64,000 nucleotides of DNA from Sipunculus nudus (GCA_026874595.1 CM049317.1:62783118-62847117); one strand, 5' to 3'; positions 36,868-49,300 are shown, numbered from the stretch's first letter. Notes: generated from the sequence alone by a model not told the origin. Translations and numbers: made by a program.

Positions 36868-38774
36868 TGTATTTTTGGGCATGGGGGGGGGGTCTAATTA
36901 TGTCAGAAATGGTGAAACACTGTAGGTAAATTGTGTTAAAATTGGAAAATGGGTCCAATAAATCAATAAATGACTTTTTAAAAATTGCAGAATTATATAT
37001 TACCGGTTTTGATTGAACAATATTGCCCTTATTTTTGATATTAATGGTCACTAACCGGGACTGCTGTGTAGCCAGGGGACCCGTCTGTCTCCATATGGTT
37101 CATATCAGTGTGTATTTTTAGGAAAATGCTGCATTTCTGTTGTGAATTTGCCGTAAGCAAAGAATAAGCAAAGCATCAGCAAAGTGTAAGTAAAGGGATT
37201 ATGCCTTCATAATTGCTTTTTTTCACCATTTTCTGAAGAAATAATATATTTTTGGACTTTGCGGGGGTCTAATAATGTCAGAAATGGTAAAACATTGTAG
37301 GTAAATTGTGTTAAAATTGGAGAATGGGTCAAAGAAATCAATAGATGACTTTTTTTAAAAATAGCAGAATTATACATTTCCGGTTTTGATTGAACGATAT
37401 TGCCCTTACTTTTTAATATTAATGTTCACTATCCGGGACTGCTGTGTAGCCAGGGGACCCGTCTGTCACCATTTGGTTCTTATCAGTGTGTATTTTTAGG
37501 AAAATGCTGCATTTCTGTTGTGATTTTGCCGTAAGCAAAGAATTAGCAAAGCATCAGCAAGGTGTAAGCAAAGGGATTATGCCTTCATAATTGCTCTTTG
37601 GCACCATTTTCTGAAGAAATAATGTATTTTTGGACTTTGCGGGGGTCTTATAATGTCAGAAATGGTAAAACATTGTAGGTAAATTGTGTTAAAATTGGAA
37701 AATGGGTCAAAGAAATCAATAAATGACTTTTTTAAAAATAGAAGAATTATACATTTGCGGTTTTGATTGAACGATATTGCCCTTACTTTTGATATTAATG
37801 ACTAACCGGGACTGCTATGTAGCCAGGGGACCCGTCTGTCCCCATATGGGTCATATCAGTGTGTATTTTTAGGAAAATGCTGCATTTCTGTTGTGATTTT
37901 GCCGTAAGCAAAGAATAAGCAAAGCATCAGCAAAGTGTAAGCAAAGGGATTACGCTTTCATGATTGCTTTTTGGCACCATTTTCTGAAGAAATAATGTAT
38001 TTTTGGACTTTGGGGGGGTCTAATAATGTCAGAAATGGTAAAACACTGTAGGTAAATTGTGTTAAAATTGGAAAATGAGTCCAAGAAATCAATAAATGAC
38101 TTTTTTAAAAATAGCAGAATTATACATTATCGGTTTTGATTGAACGATATTGCCCTTACTTTTGATATTAATGTTCACTATCCGGGACTGCTGTATAGCC
38201 AGGGGACCCGTCTGTCACCATATGGTTCTTATCAGTGTGTATTTATAGGAAAATGCTGCATTTCTGTTGTGATTTTGCCGTAAGCAAAGAATTAGCAAAG
38301 CATCAGCAAGGTGTAAGCAAAGGGATTATGCCTTCATAATTGCTCTTTGGCACCATTTTCTGAATAAATAATGTATTTTTGGGCATTGGGGGGGGGGGGT
38401 CTAATTATGTCAGAAATGGTGAAACACTGTAGGTAAATTGTGTTAAAATTGGAAAATGGGTCCAATAAATCAATAAATGACTTTTTAAAAATTGCAGAAT
38501 TATACATTACCGGTTTTGATTGAACAATATTGCCCTTATTTTTGATATTAATGGTCACTAACCGGGACTGCTGTGTATCCAGGGGACCCGTCTGTCTCCA
38601 TATGGTTCATATCAGTGTGTATTTTTAGGAAAATGCTGCATTTCTGTTGTGAATTTGCCGTAAGCAAAGAATAAGCAAAGGATCAGCAAAGTGTAAGTAA
38701 AGGGATTATGCCTTCATAATTGCTTTTTTTCACCATTTTCTGAAGAAATAATGTATTTTGGACTTTGCGGGGGT
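36868..38774 (+). repeat. Segment shared with 25564-27470
   Basis: Right-hand partner of the shared M-N-P-Q-R-S segment, with the same six private variants. It is preceded by an extra M-N-O triplet (35732-36867) not present at the left copy. It ends in a chimeric S/F monomer near 38775, where TGTATTTTGGAC of class S passes into GAAATGATCAAACAC of class F. Confidence 0.9.
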
Positions 38775-39125
38775 CTAATAATGTCAGAAATGATCAAACA
38801 CTGTAGGTAAATTCTGTTAAAATTAGAAAATGGGTCCCAGGAATCAATAAATGACTGTTTTAAGTAGCAGAATTTTACATTTGTGGTTTTGATTGAACGA
38901 TATTGCCCTTACTTTCGATATTAATATTCACTAACCGGGACTGCAGTGTAGCCAGGCGACCCGTCTGTCTCCATATGGGTCATATCAGTGTGTATTTTTA
39001 GGAAAATGCTGCATTTCTGTTGTGATTTTGCCGTAAGCAAAGAATAAGCAAAGAATCAGCAAAGTGTAAGCAAAGGGATTATGCCTTCATAATTGTTTTT
39101 TTTTCTCCATTTTCTGAAGAAATAA
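38752..39125 (+). repeat. S/F fusion monomer
   Basis: Class S start (TGTATTTTGGAC, GTCTAATAATG) passes into class F (GATCAAACAC, GGTCCCAGGAATC, CTGCAG, CCAGGCGACC) within the first ~60 bp. The next monomer is class G, so T, A/B, C, D and E are bypassed and the expected unit start is missing. This is one reason block 4 is so long. Confidence 0.87.
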
Positions 39126-42100
39126 TGTATTTTTGGACTTTGCGGGGGTCTAATAATTTCAGAACTGGTAAAAAATTGTAGGTAAATTGTTTCAAAATTG
39201 GAAAATGAGTCCAAGAAATCAATAAATGACTTTTTTAAAAATATAAGAATTATACATTTGCGGTTTTGATTGAACGATATTGCCCTTACTTTTGATATTA
39301 ATGTTCACTAACCGGGACTGCTGTGTAGCCAGGGGACCCGTCTGTCACCATATGGTTCATATCAGTGTGCATTTTTAGGAAAATGCTGCATTTCTGTTGT
39401 GATTTTTGCCGTAAGCAAAGAATAAGCAAAGTATCAGCAAAGTGTAAGCAAAGGTATTATGCCTTCATAATTGCTTTTTGGCACCATTTTCTGAATAAAT
39501 AATGTATTTTTGGGCATTGGGGGGGGGTCTAATTATGTCAGAAATGGTGAAACACTGTAGGTAAATTGTGTTAAAATTGGAAAATGGGTCCAATAAATTA
39601 ATAAATGACTTTTTAAAAATTGCAGAATTATACATTACCGGTTTTGATTGAACAATATTGCCCTTATTTTTGATATTAATGGTCACTAACCGGGACTGCT
39701 GTGTAGCCAGGGGACCCGTCTGTCTCCATATGGTTCATATCAGTGTGTATTTTTAGGAAAATGCTGCATTTCTGTTGTGAATTTGCCGTAAGCAAAGAAT
39801 AAGCAAAGCATCAGCAAAGTGTAAGCAAAGGGATTATGCCTTCATAATTGCTTTTTTTCACCATTTTCTGAAGAAATAATGTATTTTTGGACTTTGCGGG
39901 GGTCTTATAATGTCAGAAATGGTAAAACATTGTAGGTAAATTGTGTTAAAATTGGAGAATGGGTCAAAGAAATCAATAAATGACTTTTTTTTTAAAAATA
40001 GCATAATTATACATTTCCGGTTTTGATTGAACGATATTGCCCTTACTTTTTAATATTAATGTTCACTAACCGGGACTGCTGTGTAGCCAGGGGACCGTCT
40101 GTCTCCATATGGTTCATATCAGTGTGTATTTGTAGGAAAATGCTGCATTTCTGTTGTGATTTTGCCGTAAGCAAAGAATAAGCAAAGCATAAAAAAAAGT
40201 GTAGGCAAAGGGATTATGCCTGCATAATTACTTTTTGGCACCATTTTCTGAAGAAATAATGTATTTTTGGACTTTGCGGGGTCTAATAATGTCAGAAATG
40301 GTAAAACATTGTAGGTAAATTGTGTTAAAATTGGAGAATGGGTCAAAGAAATCAATAAATGACTTTTTTTAAAAATAGCAGAATTATACATTTCCGGTTT
40401 TGATTGAACAATATTGCCCTTACTTTTTAATATTAATGTTCACTAACCGGGACTGCTGTGTAGCCAGGGGACCGTCTGTCTCCATATGGTTCATATCAGT
40501 GTGTATTTGTAGGAAAATGCTGCATTTCTGTTGTGATTTTGCCGTTAGCAAAGAATAAGCAAAGCATCAGCAAACTGTAAGCAAAGGGATTATGCCTTCA
40601 TAATTGCTTTTTTCACCATTTTCTGAAGAAATAATGTATTTTTGGACTTTGCGGGGGTCTTATGTCAGAAATGGTAAAACATTGTAGGTAAATTGTGTTA
40701 AAATTGGAAAATGGGTCCAAGAAATCAATAAATGAATTTTTTAAAAATAGCAGAATTATACATTATCGGTTTTGATTGAACGATATTGCCCTTACTTTTG
40801 ACATTAATGTTCACTAAACGGGACTGCTATGTAGCCAGGGGACCCGTCTGTCCCCATATGGGTCATATCAGTGTGTATTTTTAGGAAAATGCTGCATTTC
40901 TGTTGTGATTTTGCCGTAAGCAAAGAATAAGCAAAGCATCAGCAAAGTGTAAGCAAAGGGATTATGCTTTCATGATTGCTTTTTGGCACCATTTTCTGAA
41001 GAAATAATGTATTTTTGGACTTTGCGATGGTCTAATAATGTCATAAATGGTAAAACACTGTAAGTAAATTGTGTTAAAATTGGAAAATGGGTCCAAGAAA
41101 TCAATAAATGACTTTTTTAAAAATAGCAGAATTATACATTATCGGTTTTGATCGAACGATATTGCCCTTACTTTTGATATTAATGTTCACTTTCCGGGAC
41201 TGCTGTGTAGCCAGGGGACCCGTCTGTCACCATATGCTTCTTTTCAGTGTGTATTTATAGGAAAATGCTGCATTTCTGTTGTGATTTTGCCGTAAGCAAA
41301 GAATTAGCAAAGCATCAGCAAGGTGTAAGCAAAGGGATTATGCCTTCATAATTGCTCTTTGGCACCATTTTCTGAATAAATAATGTATTTTTGGGCATGG
41401 GGGGGGGGGTCTAATTATGTCAGAAATGGTGAAACACTGTAGGTAAATTGTGTTAAAATTGGAAAATGGGTCCAATAAATCAATAAATGACTTTTTAAAA
41501 ATTGCAGAATTATATATTACCGGTTTTGATTGAACAATATTGCCCTTATTTTTGATATTAATGGTCACTAACCGGGACTGCTGTGTAGCCAGGGGACCCG
41601 TCTGTCTCCATATGGTTCATATCAGTGTGTATTTTTAGGAAAATGCTGCATTTCTGTTGTGAATTTGCCGTAAGCAAAGAATAAGCAAAGCATCAGCAAA
41701 GTGTAAGTAAAGGGATTATGCCTTCATAATTGCTTTTTTTCACCATTTTCTGAAGAAATAATGTATTTTTGGACTTTGCGGGGGTCTAATAATGTCAGAA
41801 ATGGTAAAACATTGTAGGTAAATTGTGTTAAAATTGGAGAATGGGTCAAAGAAATCAATAGATGACTTTTTTTAAAAATAGCAGAATTATACATTTCCGG
41901 TTTTGATTGAACGATATTGCCCTTACTTTTTAATATTAATGTTCACTATCCGGGACTGCTGTGTAGCCAGGGGACCCGTCTGTCACCATTTGGTTCTTAT
42001 CAGTGTGTATTTTTAGGAAAATGCTGCATTTCTGTTGTGATTTTGCCGTAAGCAAAGAATTAGCAAAGCATCAGCAAAGTGTAAGCAAAGGGATTATGCT

Positions 42101-43980
42101 TTCATAGTTGATTTTTTTCACCATTTTCTGAAGAAATAATGTATTTTTGGACTTTGCGGGGGTCTAATAATGTCAGAAATGGTAAAACACTGTAAGTAAA
42201 TTGTGTTAAAATTGGAAAATGGGTCCAAGAAATCAATAAATGACTTTTTTAAAAATAGCAGAATTATACATTATCGGTTTTGATCGAACGATATTGCCCT
42301 TACTTTTGATATTAATGTTCACTTTCCGGGACTGCTGTGTAGCCAGGGGACCCGTCTGTCACCATATGGTTCTTATCACTGTGTATTTATAGGAAAATGC
42401 TGCATTTCTGTTGTGATTTTGCCGTAAGCAAAGAATTAGCAAAGCATCAGCAAGGTGTAAGCAAAGGGATTATGCCTTCATAATTGCTCTTTGGCACCAT
42501 TTTCTGAAGAAATAATGTATTTTTGGACTTTGCGGGGGTCTTATAATGTCAGAAATGGTAAAACATTGTAGGTAAATTGTGTTAAAATTGGAAAATGGGT
42601 CAAAGAAATCAATAAATGACTTTTTTAAAAATAGAAGAATTATACATTTGCGGTTTTGATTGAACGATATTGCCCTTACTTTTGATATTAATGACTAACC
42701 GGGACTGCTATGTAGCCAGGGGACTTGTCTGTCCCCATATGGGTCATATCAGTGTGTATTTTTAGGAAAATGCTGCATTTCTGTTGTGATTTTGCCGTAA
42801 GCAAAGAATAAGCAAAGCATCAGCAAAGTGTAAGCAAAGGGATTATGCTTTCATGATTGCTTTTTGGCACCATTTTCTGAAGAAATAATGTATTTTTGGA
42901 CTTTGGGGGGGTCTAATAATGTCAGAAATGGTAAAACACTGTAGGTAAATTGTGTTAAAATTGGAAAATGAGTCCAAGAAATCAATAAATGACTTTTTTA
43001 AAAATAGCAGAATTATACATTATCGGTTTTGATTGAACGATATTGCCCTTACTTTTGATATTAATGTTCACTATCCGGGACTGCTGTGTAGCCAGGGGAC
43101 CCGTCTGTCACCATATGGTTCTTATCAGTGTGTATTTATAGGAAAATGCTGCATTTCTGTTGTGATTTTGCCGTAAGCAAAGAATTAGCAAAGCATCAGC
43201 AAGGTGTAAGCAAAGGGATTATGCCTTCATAATTGCTCTTTGGCACCATTTTCTGAATAAATAATGTATTTTTGGGCATTGGGGGGGGGGTCTAATAATG
43301 TCAGAAATGGTGAAACACTGTAGGTAAATTGTGTTAAAATTGGAAAATGGGTCCAATAAATCAATAAATGACTTTTTAAAAATTGCAGAATTATACATTA
43401 CCGGTTTTGATTGAACAATATTGCCCTTATTTTTGATATTTATGGTCACTAACCGGGACTGCTGTGTAGCCAGGGGACCCGTCTGTCTCCATATGGTTCA
43501 TATCAGTGTGTATTTTTAGGAAAATGCTGCATTTCTGTTGTGAATTTGCCGTAAGCAAAGAATAAGCAAAGCATCAGCAAAGTGTAAGCAAAGGGATTAT
43601 GCCTTCATAATTGCTTTTTTTCACCATTTTCTGAAGAAATAATGTATTTTTGGACTTTGCGGGGGTCTTATAATGTCAGAAATGGTAAAACATTGTAGGT
43701 AAATTGTGTTAAAATTGGAGAATGGGTCAAAGAAATCAATAAATGACTTTTTTTTTTAAAATAGCAGAATTATACATTTCCGGTTTTGATTGAACGATAT
43801 TGCCCTTACTTTTTAATATTAATGTTCACTAACCGGGACTGCTGTGTAGCCAGGGGACCGTCTGTCTCCATATGGTTCATATCAGTGTGTATTTGTAGGA
43901 AAATGCTGCATTTCTGTTGTGATTTTGCCGTAAGCAAAGAATAAGCAAAGCATAAAAAAAAGTGTAGGCAAAGGGATTAT

Positions 43981-44395
43981 GCCTGCATAATTACTTTTTG
44001 GCACCATTTTCTGAAGAAATAATGTATTTTTGGACTTTGCGGGGGTCTTATGTCAGAAATGGTAAAACATTGTAGGTAAATTGTGTTAAAATTGGAAAAT
44101 GGGTCCAAGAAATCAATAAATGAATTTTTTAAAAATAGCAGAATTATACATTATCGGTTTTGATTGAACGATATTGCCCTTACTTTTGACATTAATGTTC
44201 ACTAAACGGGACTGCTATGTAGCCAGGGGACCCGTCTGTCCCCATATGGGTCATATCAGTGTGTATTTTTAGGAAAATGCTGCATTTCTGTTGTGATTTT
44301 GCCGTAAGCAAAGAATAAGCAAAGCATCAGCAAAGTGTAAGCAAAGGGATTATGCTTTCATGATTGCTTTTTGGCACCATTTTCTGAAGAAATAA
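43981..44395 (+). repeat. I-to-K junction with class J deleted
   Basis: The end of class I (CCTGCATAATTACTTTTTGG) runs directly into a class K monomer at 44023 (GGTCTTATGTCAG, GAATTTTTTAAAAA, TTTGACATTAATG). In block 5 the comparable place (49301) is a J/K fusion with an added private variant TTTTGAACTTTGC. The two losses of J have different breakpoints and appear independent. Confidence 0.84.
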
Positions 44396-44786
44396 TGTAT
44401 TTTTGGACTTTGCGATGGTCTAATAATGTCATAAATGGTAAAACACTGTAAGTAAATTGTGTTAAAATTGGAAAATGGGTCCAAGAAATCAATAAATGAC
44501 TTTTTTAAAAATAGCAGAATTATACATTATCGGTTTTGATCGAACGATATTGCCCTTACTTTTGATATTAATGTTCACTTTCCGGGACTGCTGTGTAGCC
44601 AGGGGACCCGTCTGTCACCATATGCTTCTTATCAGTGTGTATTTATAGGAAAATGCTGCATTTCTGTTGTGATTTTGCCGTAAGCAAAGAATTAGCAAAG
44701 CATCAGCAAGGTGTAAGCAAAGGGATTATGCCTTCATAATTGCTCTTTGGCACCATTTTCTGAATAAATAATGTATTTTTGGGCAT

Positions 44787-44801
44787 GGGGGGGGGGGGGG
44801 G
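44787..44801 (+). repeat. 15-base G-tract in class M
   Basis: Same context and length as the runs at 35747 and 50067, followed by TCTAATTATG. The monomer that follows is an N/O hybrid here. Confidence 0.85.
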
Positions 44802-46659
44802 TCTAATTATGTCAGAAATGGTGAAACACTGTAGGTAAATTGTGTTAAAATTGGAAAATGGGTCCAATAAATCAATAAATGACTTTTTAAAAATTGCAGA
44901 ATTATATATTACCGGTTTTGATTGAACAATATTGCCCTTATTTTTGATATTAATGGTCACTAACCGGGACTGCTGTGTAGCCAGGGGACCCGTCTGTCTC
45001 CATATGGTTCATATCAGTGTGTATTTTTAGGAAAATGCTGCATTTCTGTTGTGAATTTGCCGTAAGCAAAGAATAAGCAAAGCATCAGCAAAGTGTAAGT
45101 AAAGGGATTATGCCTTCATAATTGCTTTTTTTCACCATTTTCTGAAGAAATAATATATTTTTGGACTTTGCGGGGGTCTAATAATGTCAGAAATGGTAAA
45201 ACACTGTAAGTAAATTGTGTTAAAATTGGAAAATGGGTCCAAGAAATCAATAAATGACTTTTTTAAAAATAGCAGAATTATACATTATCGGTTTTGATCG
45301 AACGATATTGCCCTTACTTTTGATATTAATGTTCACTTTCCGGGACTGCTGTGTAGCCAGGGGACCCGTCTGTCACCATATGGTTCTTATCAGTGTGTAT
45401 TTATAGGAAAATGCTGCATTTCTGTTGTGATTTTGCCGTAAGCAAAGAATTAGCAAAGCATCAGCAAGGTGTAAGCAAAGGGATTATGCCTTCATAATTG
45501 CTCTTTGGCACCATTTTCTGAAGAAATAATGTATTTTTGGACTTTGCGGGGGTCTTATAATGTCAGAAATGGTAAAACATTGTAGGTAAATTGTGTTAAA
45601 ATTGGAAAATGGGTCAAAGAAATCAATAAATGACTTTTTTAAAAATAGAAGAATTATACATTTGCGGTTTTGATTGAACGATATTGCCCTTACTTTTGAT
45701 ATTAATGACTAACCGGGACTGCTATGTAGCCAGGGGACCCGTCTGTCCCCATATGGGTCATATCAGTGTGTATTTTTAGGAAAATGCTGCATTTCTGTTG
45801 TGATTTTGCCGTAAGCAAAGAATAAGCAAAGCATCAGCAAAGTGTAAGCAAAGGGATTATGCTTTCATGATTGCTTTTTGGCACCATTTTCTGAAGAAAT
45901 AATGTATTTTTGGACTTTGCGGGGGTCTAATAATGTCAGAAATGGTAAAACACTGTAGGTAAATTGTGTTAAAATTGGAAAATGGGTCCAAGAATTCAAT
46001 AAATGACTTTTTTTTAAAATTGCAGAACTATACATTATCGGTTTTGATTGAACGATATTGCCCTTACTTTTGATATTAATGTTCACTTTCCGGGACTGCT
46101 GTGTAGCCAGGGGACCCGTCTGTCACCATATGGTTCTTATCAGTGTGTATTTTTAGGAAAATGCTGCATTTCTGTTGTGATTTTGCCGTAAGCAAAGAAT
46201 TAGCAAAGCATCAGCAAAGTGTAAGCAAAGGGATTATGCTTCATAGTTGCTTTTTTTCACCATTTTCTGAAGAAATCATGTATTTTCGGACTTTGCGGGG
46301 GTCTAATAATGTCAGAAATGGTAAAACATTGTAGGTAAATTGTGTTAAAATTGGAAAATGGGCCAAAGAAATCAATAAATGACTTTTTTAAAAATTGCAG
46401 AATTATACATTACCGGTTTTGATTGAACAATATTGCCCTTACTTTTGATATTAATGTTCACTAACCGGGACTGCTGTGTAGCCAGGGGACCCGTCTGTCC
46501 CCATATGGGTCATATCAGTGTGTTTTTTTTTTTTGGAAAATGCTGCATTTCTGTTATGATTTTGCGGTAAGCAAAGAATAAGCAGACCATAAGCAAAGTG
46601 TAAGCAAAGGGATTATGTCTTAATAATTGCTTTTTGGCACCATTTTCTGAAAAAAATAT

Positions 46660-47036
46660 TGTATTTTTGGGCTTTGCGGGGGTCTAATAATGTCAGAAAT
46701 GGTGAAACACTGAAAGTAAATTGTGTTAAAATTGGAAAATGTGTCCAATAAATCAATAATGACTTTTTTAAAAATTGCAGAATTATACATTCGCGGTTTT
46801 GATTGAACGATATTGCCCTTACTTTTGATATTAATGTTCACTGACCGGGACTGCTGTGTAGCTAGGGGACCCGTCTGTCCCCCCTTTGGGTCATATCAGT
46901 GTGTATTTTTAGGAAAATGCTGCATTTCTGTTGTGATTTTGCCGTAAGCAAAGAATAAGCAAAGAATCAGCAAAGTGTAAGCAAAGGGATTATGCCTTCA
47001 TAATTGCTTTTTTTTCTCCATTTTCTGAAGAAATAA
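46660..47036 (+). repeat. Monomer class C
   Basis: Diagnostic features are TTTGGGCTTTGCGGGGG, CACTGAAAGTAAATTG, ATGTGTCCAATAAATC, CAATAATGAC (losing the AATAAA hexamer found at this place in other classes), TTCGCGG, CACTGACCGGG, GCTAGGGG and a six-C run before TTTGGG. Copies are at 757, 9777, 28581, 31969, 46660 and 54204, with partial copies in chimeras at 18426 and 22179. It is close to class E in the core (CACTGACC, GCTAGGGG). Confidence 0.87.
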
Positions 47037-47412
47037 TGTATTTTTGGACTTTCCGGGGGTCTAATAATGTCAGAAATGGTAAAACATTGTAAGTTAATTG
47101 TGTCAAAATTGGAAAATGGGTCCAAGAAATCAATAAATGACTTTTTTAAAAATATAAGAATTATACATTTGCGGTTTTGATTGAACGATATTGCCCTTAC
47201 TTTTGATATTAATGTTCACTAACCGGGAATGCTGTGTAGCCAGGGGACCCGTCTGTACCCATATGGGTCATATCAGTGTGTATTTTTAGGAAAATGCTTC
47301 ATTTCTGTTGTGATTTTGCCATAAGCAAAGAATAAGCAAAGCATCAGCAAAGTGTAAGCAAAGGGATTATGCCTTCATAGTTGCTTTTTTTCACCATTTT
47401 CTGAAGAAATAA
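47037..47412 (+). repeat. Monomer class D
   Basis: Diagnostic features are TTGTAAGTTAATTGTGTC, ATATAAGAATTATAC, TTTGCGG, GTACCCATATGGG, ATGCTTCATTTC and GCCATAAGC. Two versions exist. Left copies (1134, 10154, 22564) have TTGCGGGGG with AATTTCAG and only three AAGCAAAG subunits. Right copies (28958, 32346, 47037, 54581) have TTCCGGGGG with AATGTCAG and four subunits. A sister form, D2 (2252, 11272), carries TTGTTTCAAAATT like class G. Confidence 0.87.
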
Positions 47413-47790
47413 TGTATTTTTGGACTTTGCGGAGGTATAATAATGTCAGAAATGGTAAAACATTGTAGGTTAATTGTGTTAAAATTGGAAAATGGGTTCA
47501 AGAAATCAATAAATGACTTTTTTAAAAATAGAAGAATTATATATTTGCGGTTTTGATTGAACGATATTGCCCTTACTTTTGATATTAATGTTCACTGACC
47601 GGGACTGCTGTGTAGCTAGGGGACCCGTCTGTCCCCCCTTTGGGTCATATCAGTGTGTATTTTAAGGAAAATGCTGCATTTCTGTTGTGATTTTGCCGTA
47701 AGCAAAGAATAAGCAAAGAATCAGCAAAGTGTAAGCAAAGGGATTATGCCTTCATAATAGCTTTTTTTCTCCATTTTCTGAAGAAAACAA
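47413..47790 (+). repeat. Monomer class E
   Basis: Diagnostic features are TTTGCGGAGGTATAATAATG, TGTAGGTTAATTG, GGGTTCAAG, AGAAGAATTATATATTTGCGG, CACTGACCGGG, GCTAGGGG, a six-C run, TATTTTAAGG and CTTCATAATAGC, ending GAAGAAAACAA. The last feature leads into class F, which begins TGTAC. Copies are at 1499, 2628, 10519, 11648, 19169, 29334, 32722, 47413, 54956 and 59472. Copies at 1499, 10519 and 22929 share the private variant GCGGTCTTTATTG. Confidence 0.87.
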
Positions 47791-48166
47791 TGTACTTTTG
47801 GACTTTGCGGGGGTCTAATAATGTCAGAAATGATCAAACACTGTAGGTAAATTCTGTTAAAATTAGAAAATGGGTCCCAGGAATCAATAAATGACTGTTT
47901 TAAGTAGCAGAATTTTACATTTGTGGTTTTGATTGAACGATATTGCCCTTACTTTCGATATTAATATTCACTAACCGGGACTGCAGTGTAGCCAGGCGAC
48001 CCGTCTGTCTCCATATGGGTCATATCAGTGTGTATTTTTAGGAAAATGCTGCATTTCTGTTTTGATTTTGCCGTAAGCAAAGAATAAGCAAAGAATCAGC
48101 AAAGTGTAAGCAAAGGGATTATGCCTTCATAATTGTTTTTTTTTTCTCCATTTTCTGAAGAAATAA
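47791..48166 (+). repeat. Monomer class F
   Basis: Diagnostic features are TGTACTTTTGG, GAAATGATCAAACAC (GGTCAAAC in some copies), TTCTGTTAAAATTAG, GGTCCCAGGAATC, GACTGTTTTAAGTAGC, TTTACATTTGTGG, TTTCGATATTAATATTCAC, CTGCAGTGTAGCC and CCAGGCGACC. The CTGCAG hexamer is specific to this class. Copies are at 1877, 3006, 10897, 12026, 19547, 29712, 33100, 47791, 55334 and 59850, with a partial copy at 38752. Confidence 0.87.
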
Positions 48167-48543
48167 TGTATTTTTGGACTTTGCGGGGGTCTAATAATTT
48201 CAGAACTGGTAAAAAATTGTAGGTAAATTGTTTCAAAATTGGAAAATGAGTCCAAGAAATCAATAAATGACTTTTTTAAAAATATAAGAATTATACATTT
48301 GCGGTTTTGATTGAACGATATTGCCCTTACTTTTGATATTAATGTTCACTAACCGGGACTGCTGTGTAGCCAGGGGACCCGTCTGTCACCATATGGTTCA
48401 TATCAGTGTGCATTTTTAGGAAAATGCTGCATTTCTGTTGTGATTTTTGCCGTAAGCAAAGAATAAGCAAAGTATCAGCAAAGTGTAAGCAAAGGTATTA
48501 TGCCTTCATAATTGCTTTTTGGCACCATTTTCTGAATAAATAA
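48167..48543 (+). repeat. Monomer class G
   Basis: Diagnostic features are AATTTCAGAACTGG, TAAAAAATTGTAGG, TTGTTTCAAAATT, ATGAGTCCAAG, ATATAAGAATT, CACCATATGGTTC, GATTTTTGCC with an extra T, AGTATCAGC and GGTATTATGCC, ending GAATAAATAA, which always precedes a G-tract monomer. The 5' half resembles D/D2 and the 3' end resembles L and Q, so it is probably an old hybrid. Copies are at 12401, 19922, 30087, 33475, 39126, 48167, 55710 and 60227. Confidence 0.86.
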
Positions 48544-48920
48544 TGTATTTTTGGGCATTGGGGGGGGGTCTAATTATGTCAGAAATGGTGAAACACTGTA
48601 GGTAAATTGTGTTAAAATTGGAAAATGGGTCCAATAAATTAATAAATGACTTTTTAAAAATTGCAGAATTATACATTACCGGTTTTGATTGAACAATATT
48701 GCCCTTATTTTTGATATTAATGGTCACTAACCGGGACTGCTGTGTAGCCAGGGGACCCGTCTGTCTCCATATGGTTCATATCAGTGTGTATTTTTAGGAA
48801 AATGCTGCATTTCTGTTGTGAATTTGCCGTAAGCAAAGAATAAGCAAAGCATCAGCAAAGTGTAAGCAAAGGGATTATGCCTTCATAATTGCTTTTTTTC
48901 ACCATTTTCTGAAGAAATAA
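48544..48920 (+). repeat. Monomer class H (G-tract monomer 1)
   Basis: A G-tract class marked by CATT followed by 8-9 G, TCTAATTATG, GAAACACTG, CCAATAAATTAATAAATG (private), GACTTTTTAAAAATTGC, TTACCGG, GAACAATATTG, CTTATTTTTG, GGTCACTAACC, CTCCATATGGTTC and GTGAATTTGCC. Copies are at 12778, 20299, 30464, 33852, 39503, 48544 and 60604, with a fusion to J at 56087. It is clearly homologous to M and R but holds its own fixed position after class G. Confidence 0.87.
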
Positions 48921-49300
48921 TGTATTTTTGGACTTTGCGGGGGTCTTATAATGTCAGAAATGGTAAAACATTGTAGGTAAATTGTGTTAAAATTGGAGAA
49001 TGGGTCAAAGAAATCAATAAATGACTTTTTTTTTAAAAATAGCAGAATTATACATTTCCGGTTTTGATTGAACGATATTGCCCTTACTTTTTAATATTAA
49101 TGTTCACTAACCGGGACTGCTGTGTAGCCAGGGGACCGTCTGTCTCCATATGGTTCATATCAGTGTGTATTTGTAGGAAAATGCTGCATTTCTGTTGTGA
49201 TTTTGCCGTAAGCAAAGAATAAGCAAAGCATAAAAAAAAGTGTAGGCAAAGGGATTATGCCTGCATAATTACTTTTTGGCACCATTTTCTGAAGAAATAA
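48921..49300 (+). repeat. Monomer class I
   Basis: Diagnostic features are GGTCTTATAATG, TTGGAGAATGGGTCAAAG, an eight-T run before AAAAATAGC, TTCCGG, CTTTTTAATATTAATG, a one-base deletion in the core (GGGGACCGTCTG), ATTTGTAGG, and a degenerate subrepeat (CATAAAAAAAAGTGTAGG). It ends CCTGCATAATTACTTTTTGG. Copies are at 13154, 20675, 24060, 30840, 34228, 39880, 43643, 48921 and 60981. Confidence 0.86.

Larger units (their letters stand above)
28200..46278 (+). repeat. HOR block 4, 48 monomers, contains 3.4-kb duplication
   Basis: Starts and classes: 28200 A/B, 28581 C, 28958 D, 29334 E, 29712 F, 30087 G, 30464 H, 30840 I, 31220 J, 31595 K/B, 31969 C, 32346 D, 32722 E, 33100 F, 33475 G, 33852 H, 34228 I, 34608 J, 34983 K, 35356 L, 35732 M, 36114 N, 36492 O, 36868 M, 37245 N/O, 37623 P, 37996 Q, 38372 R, 38752 S/F, 39126 G, 39503 H, 39880 I, 40260 J, 40635 K, 41008 L, 41384 M, 41762 N, 42140 O, 42516 P, 42889 Q, 43265 R/H, 43643 I, 44023 K (J lost), 44396 L, 44772 M, 45154 N/O, 45530 P, 45903 T. 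It equals two to three HOR units run together because T-A junctions were lost. Confidence 0.88.
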
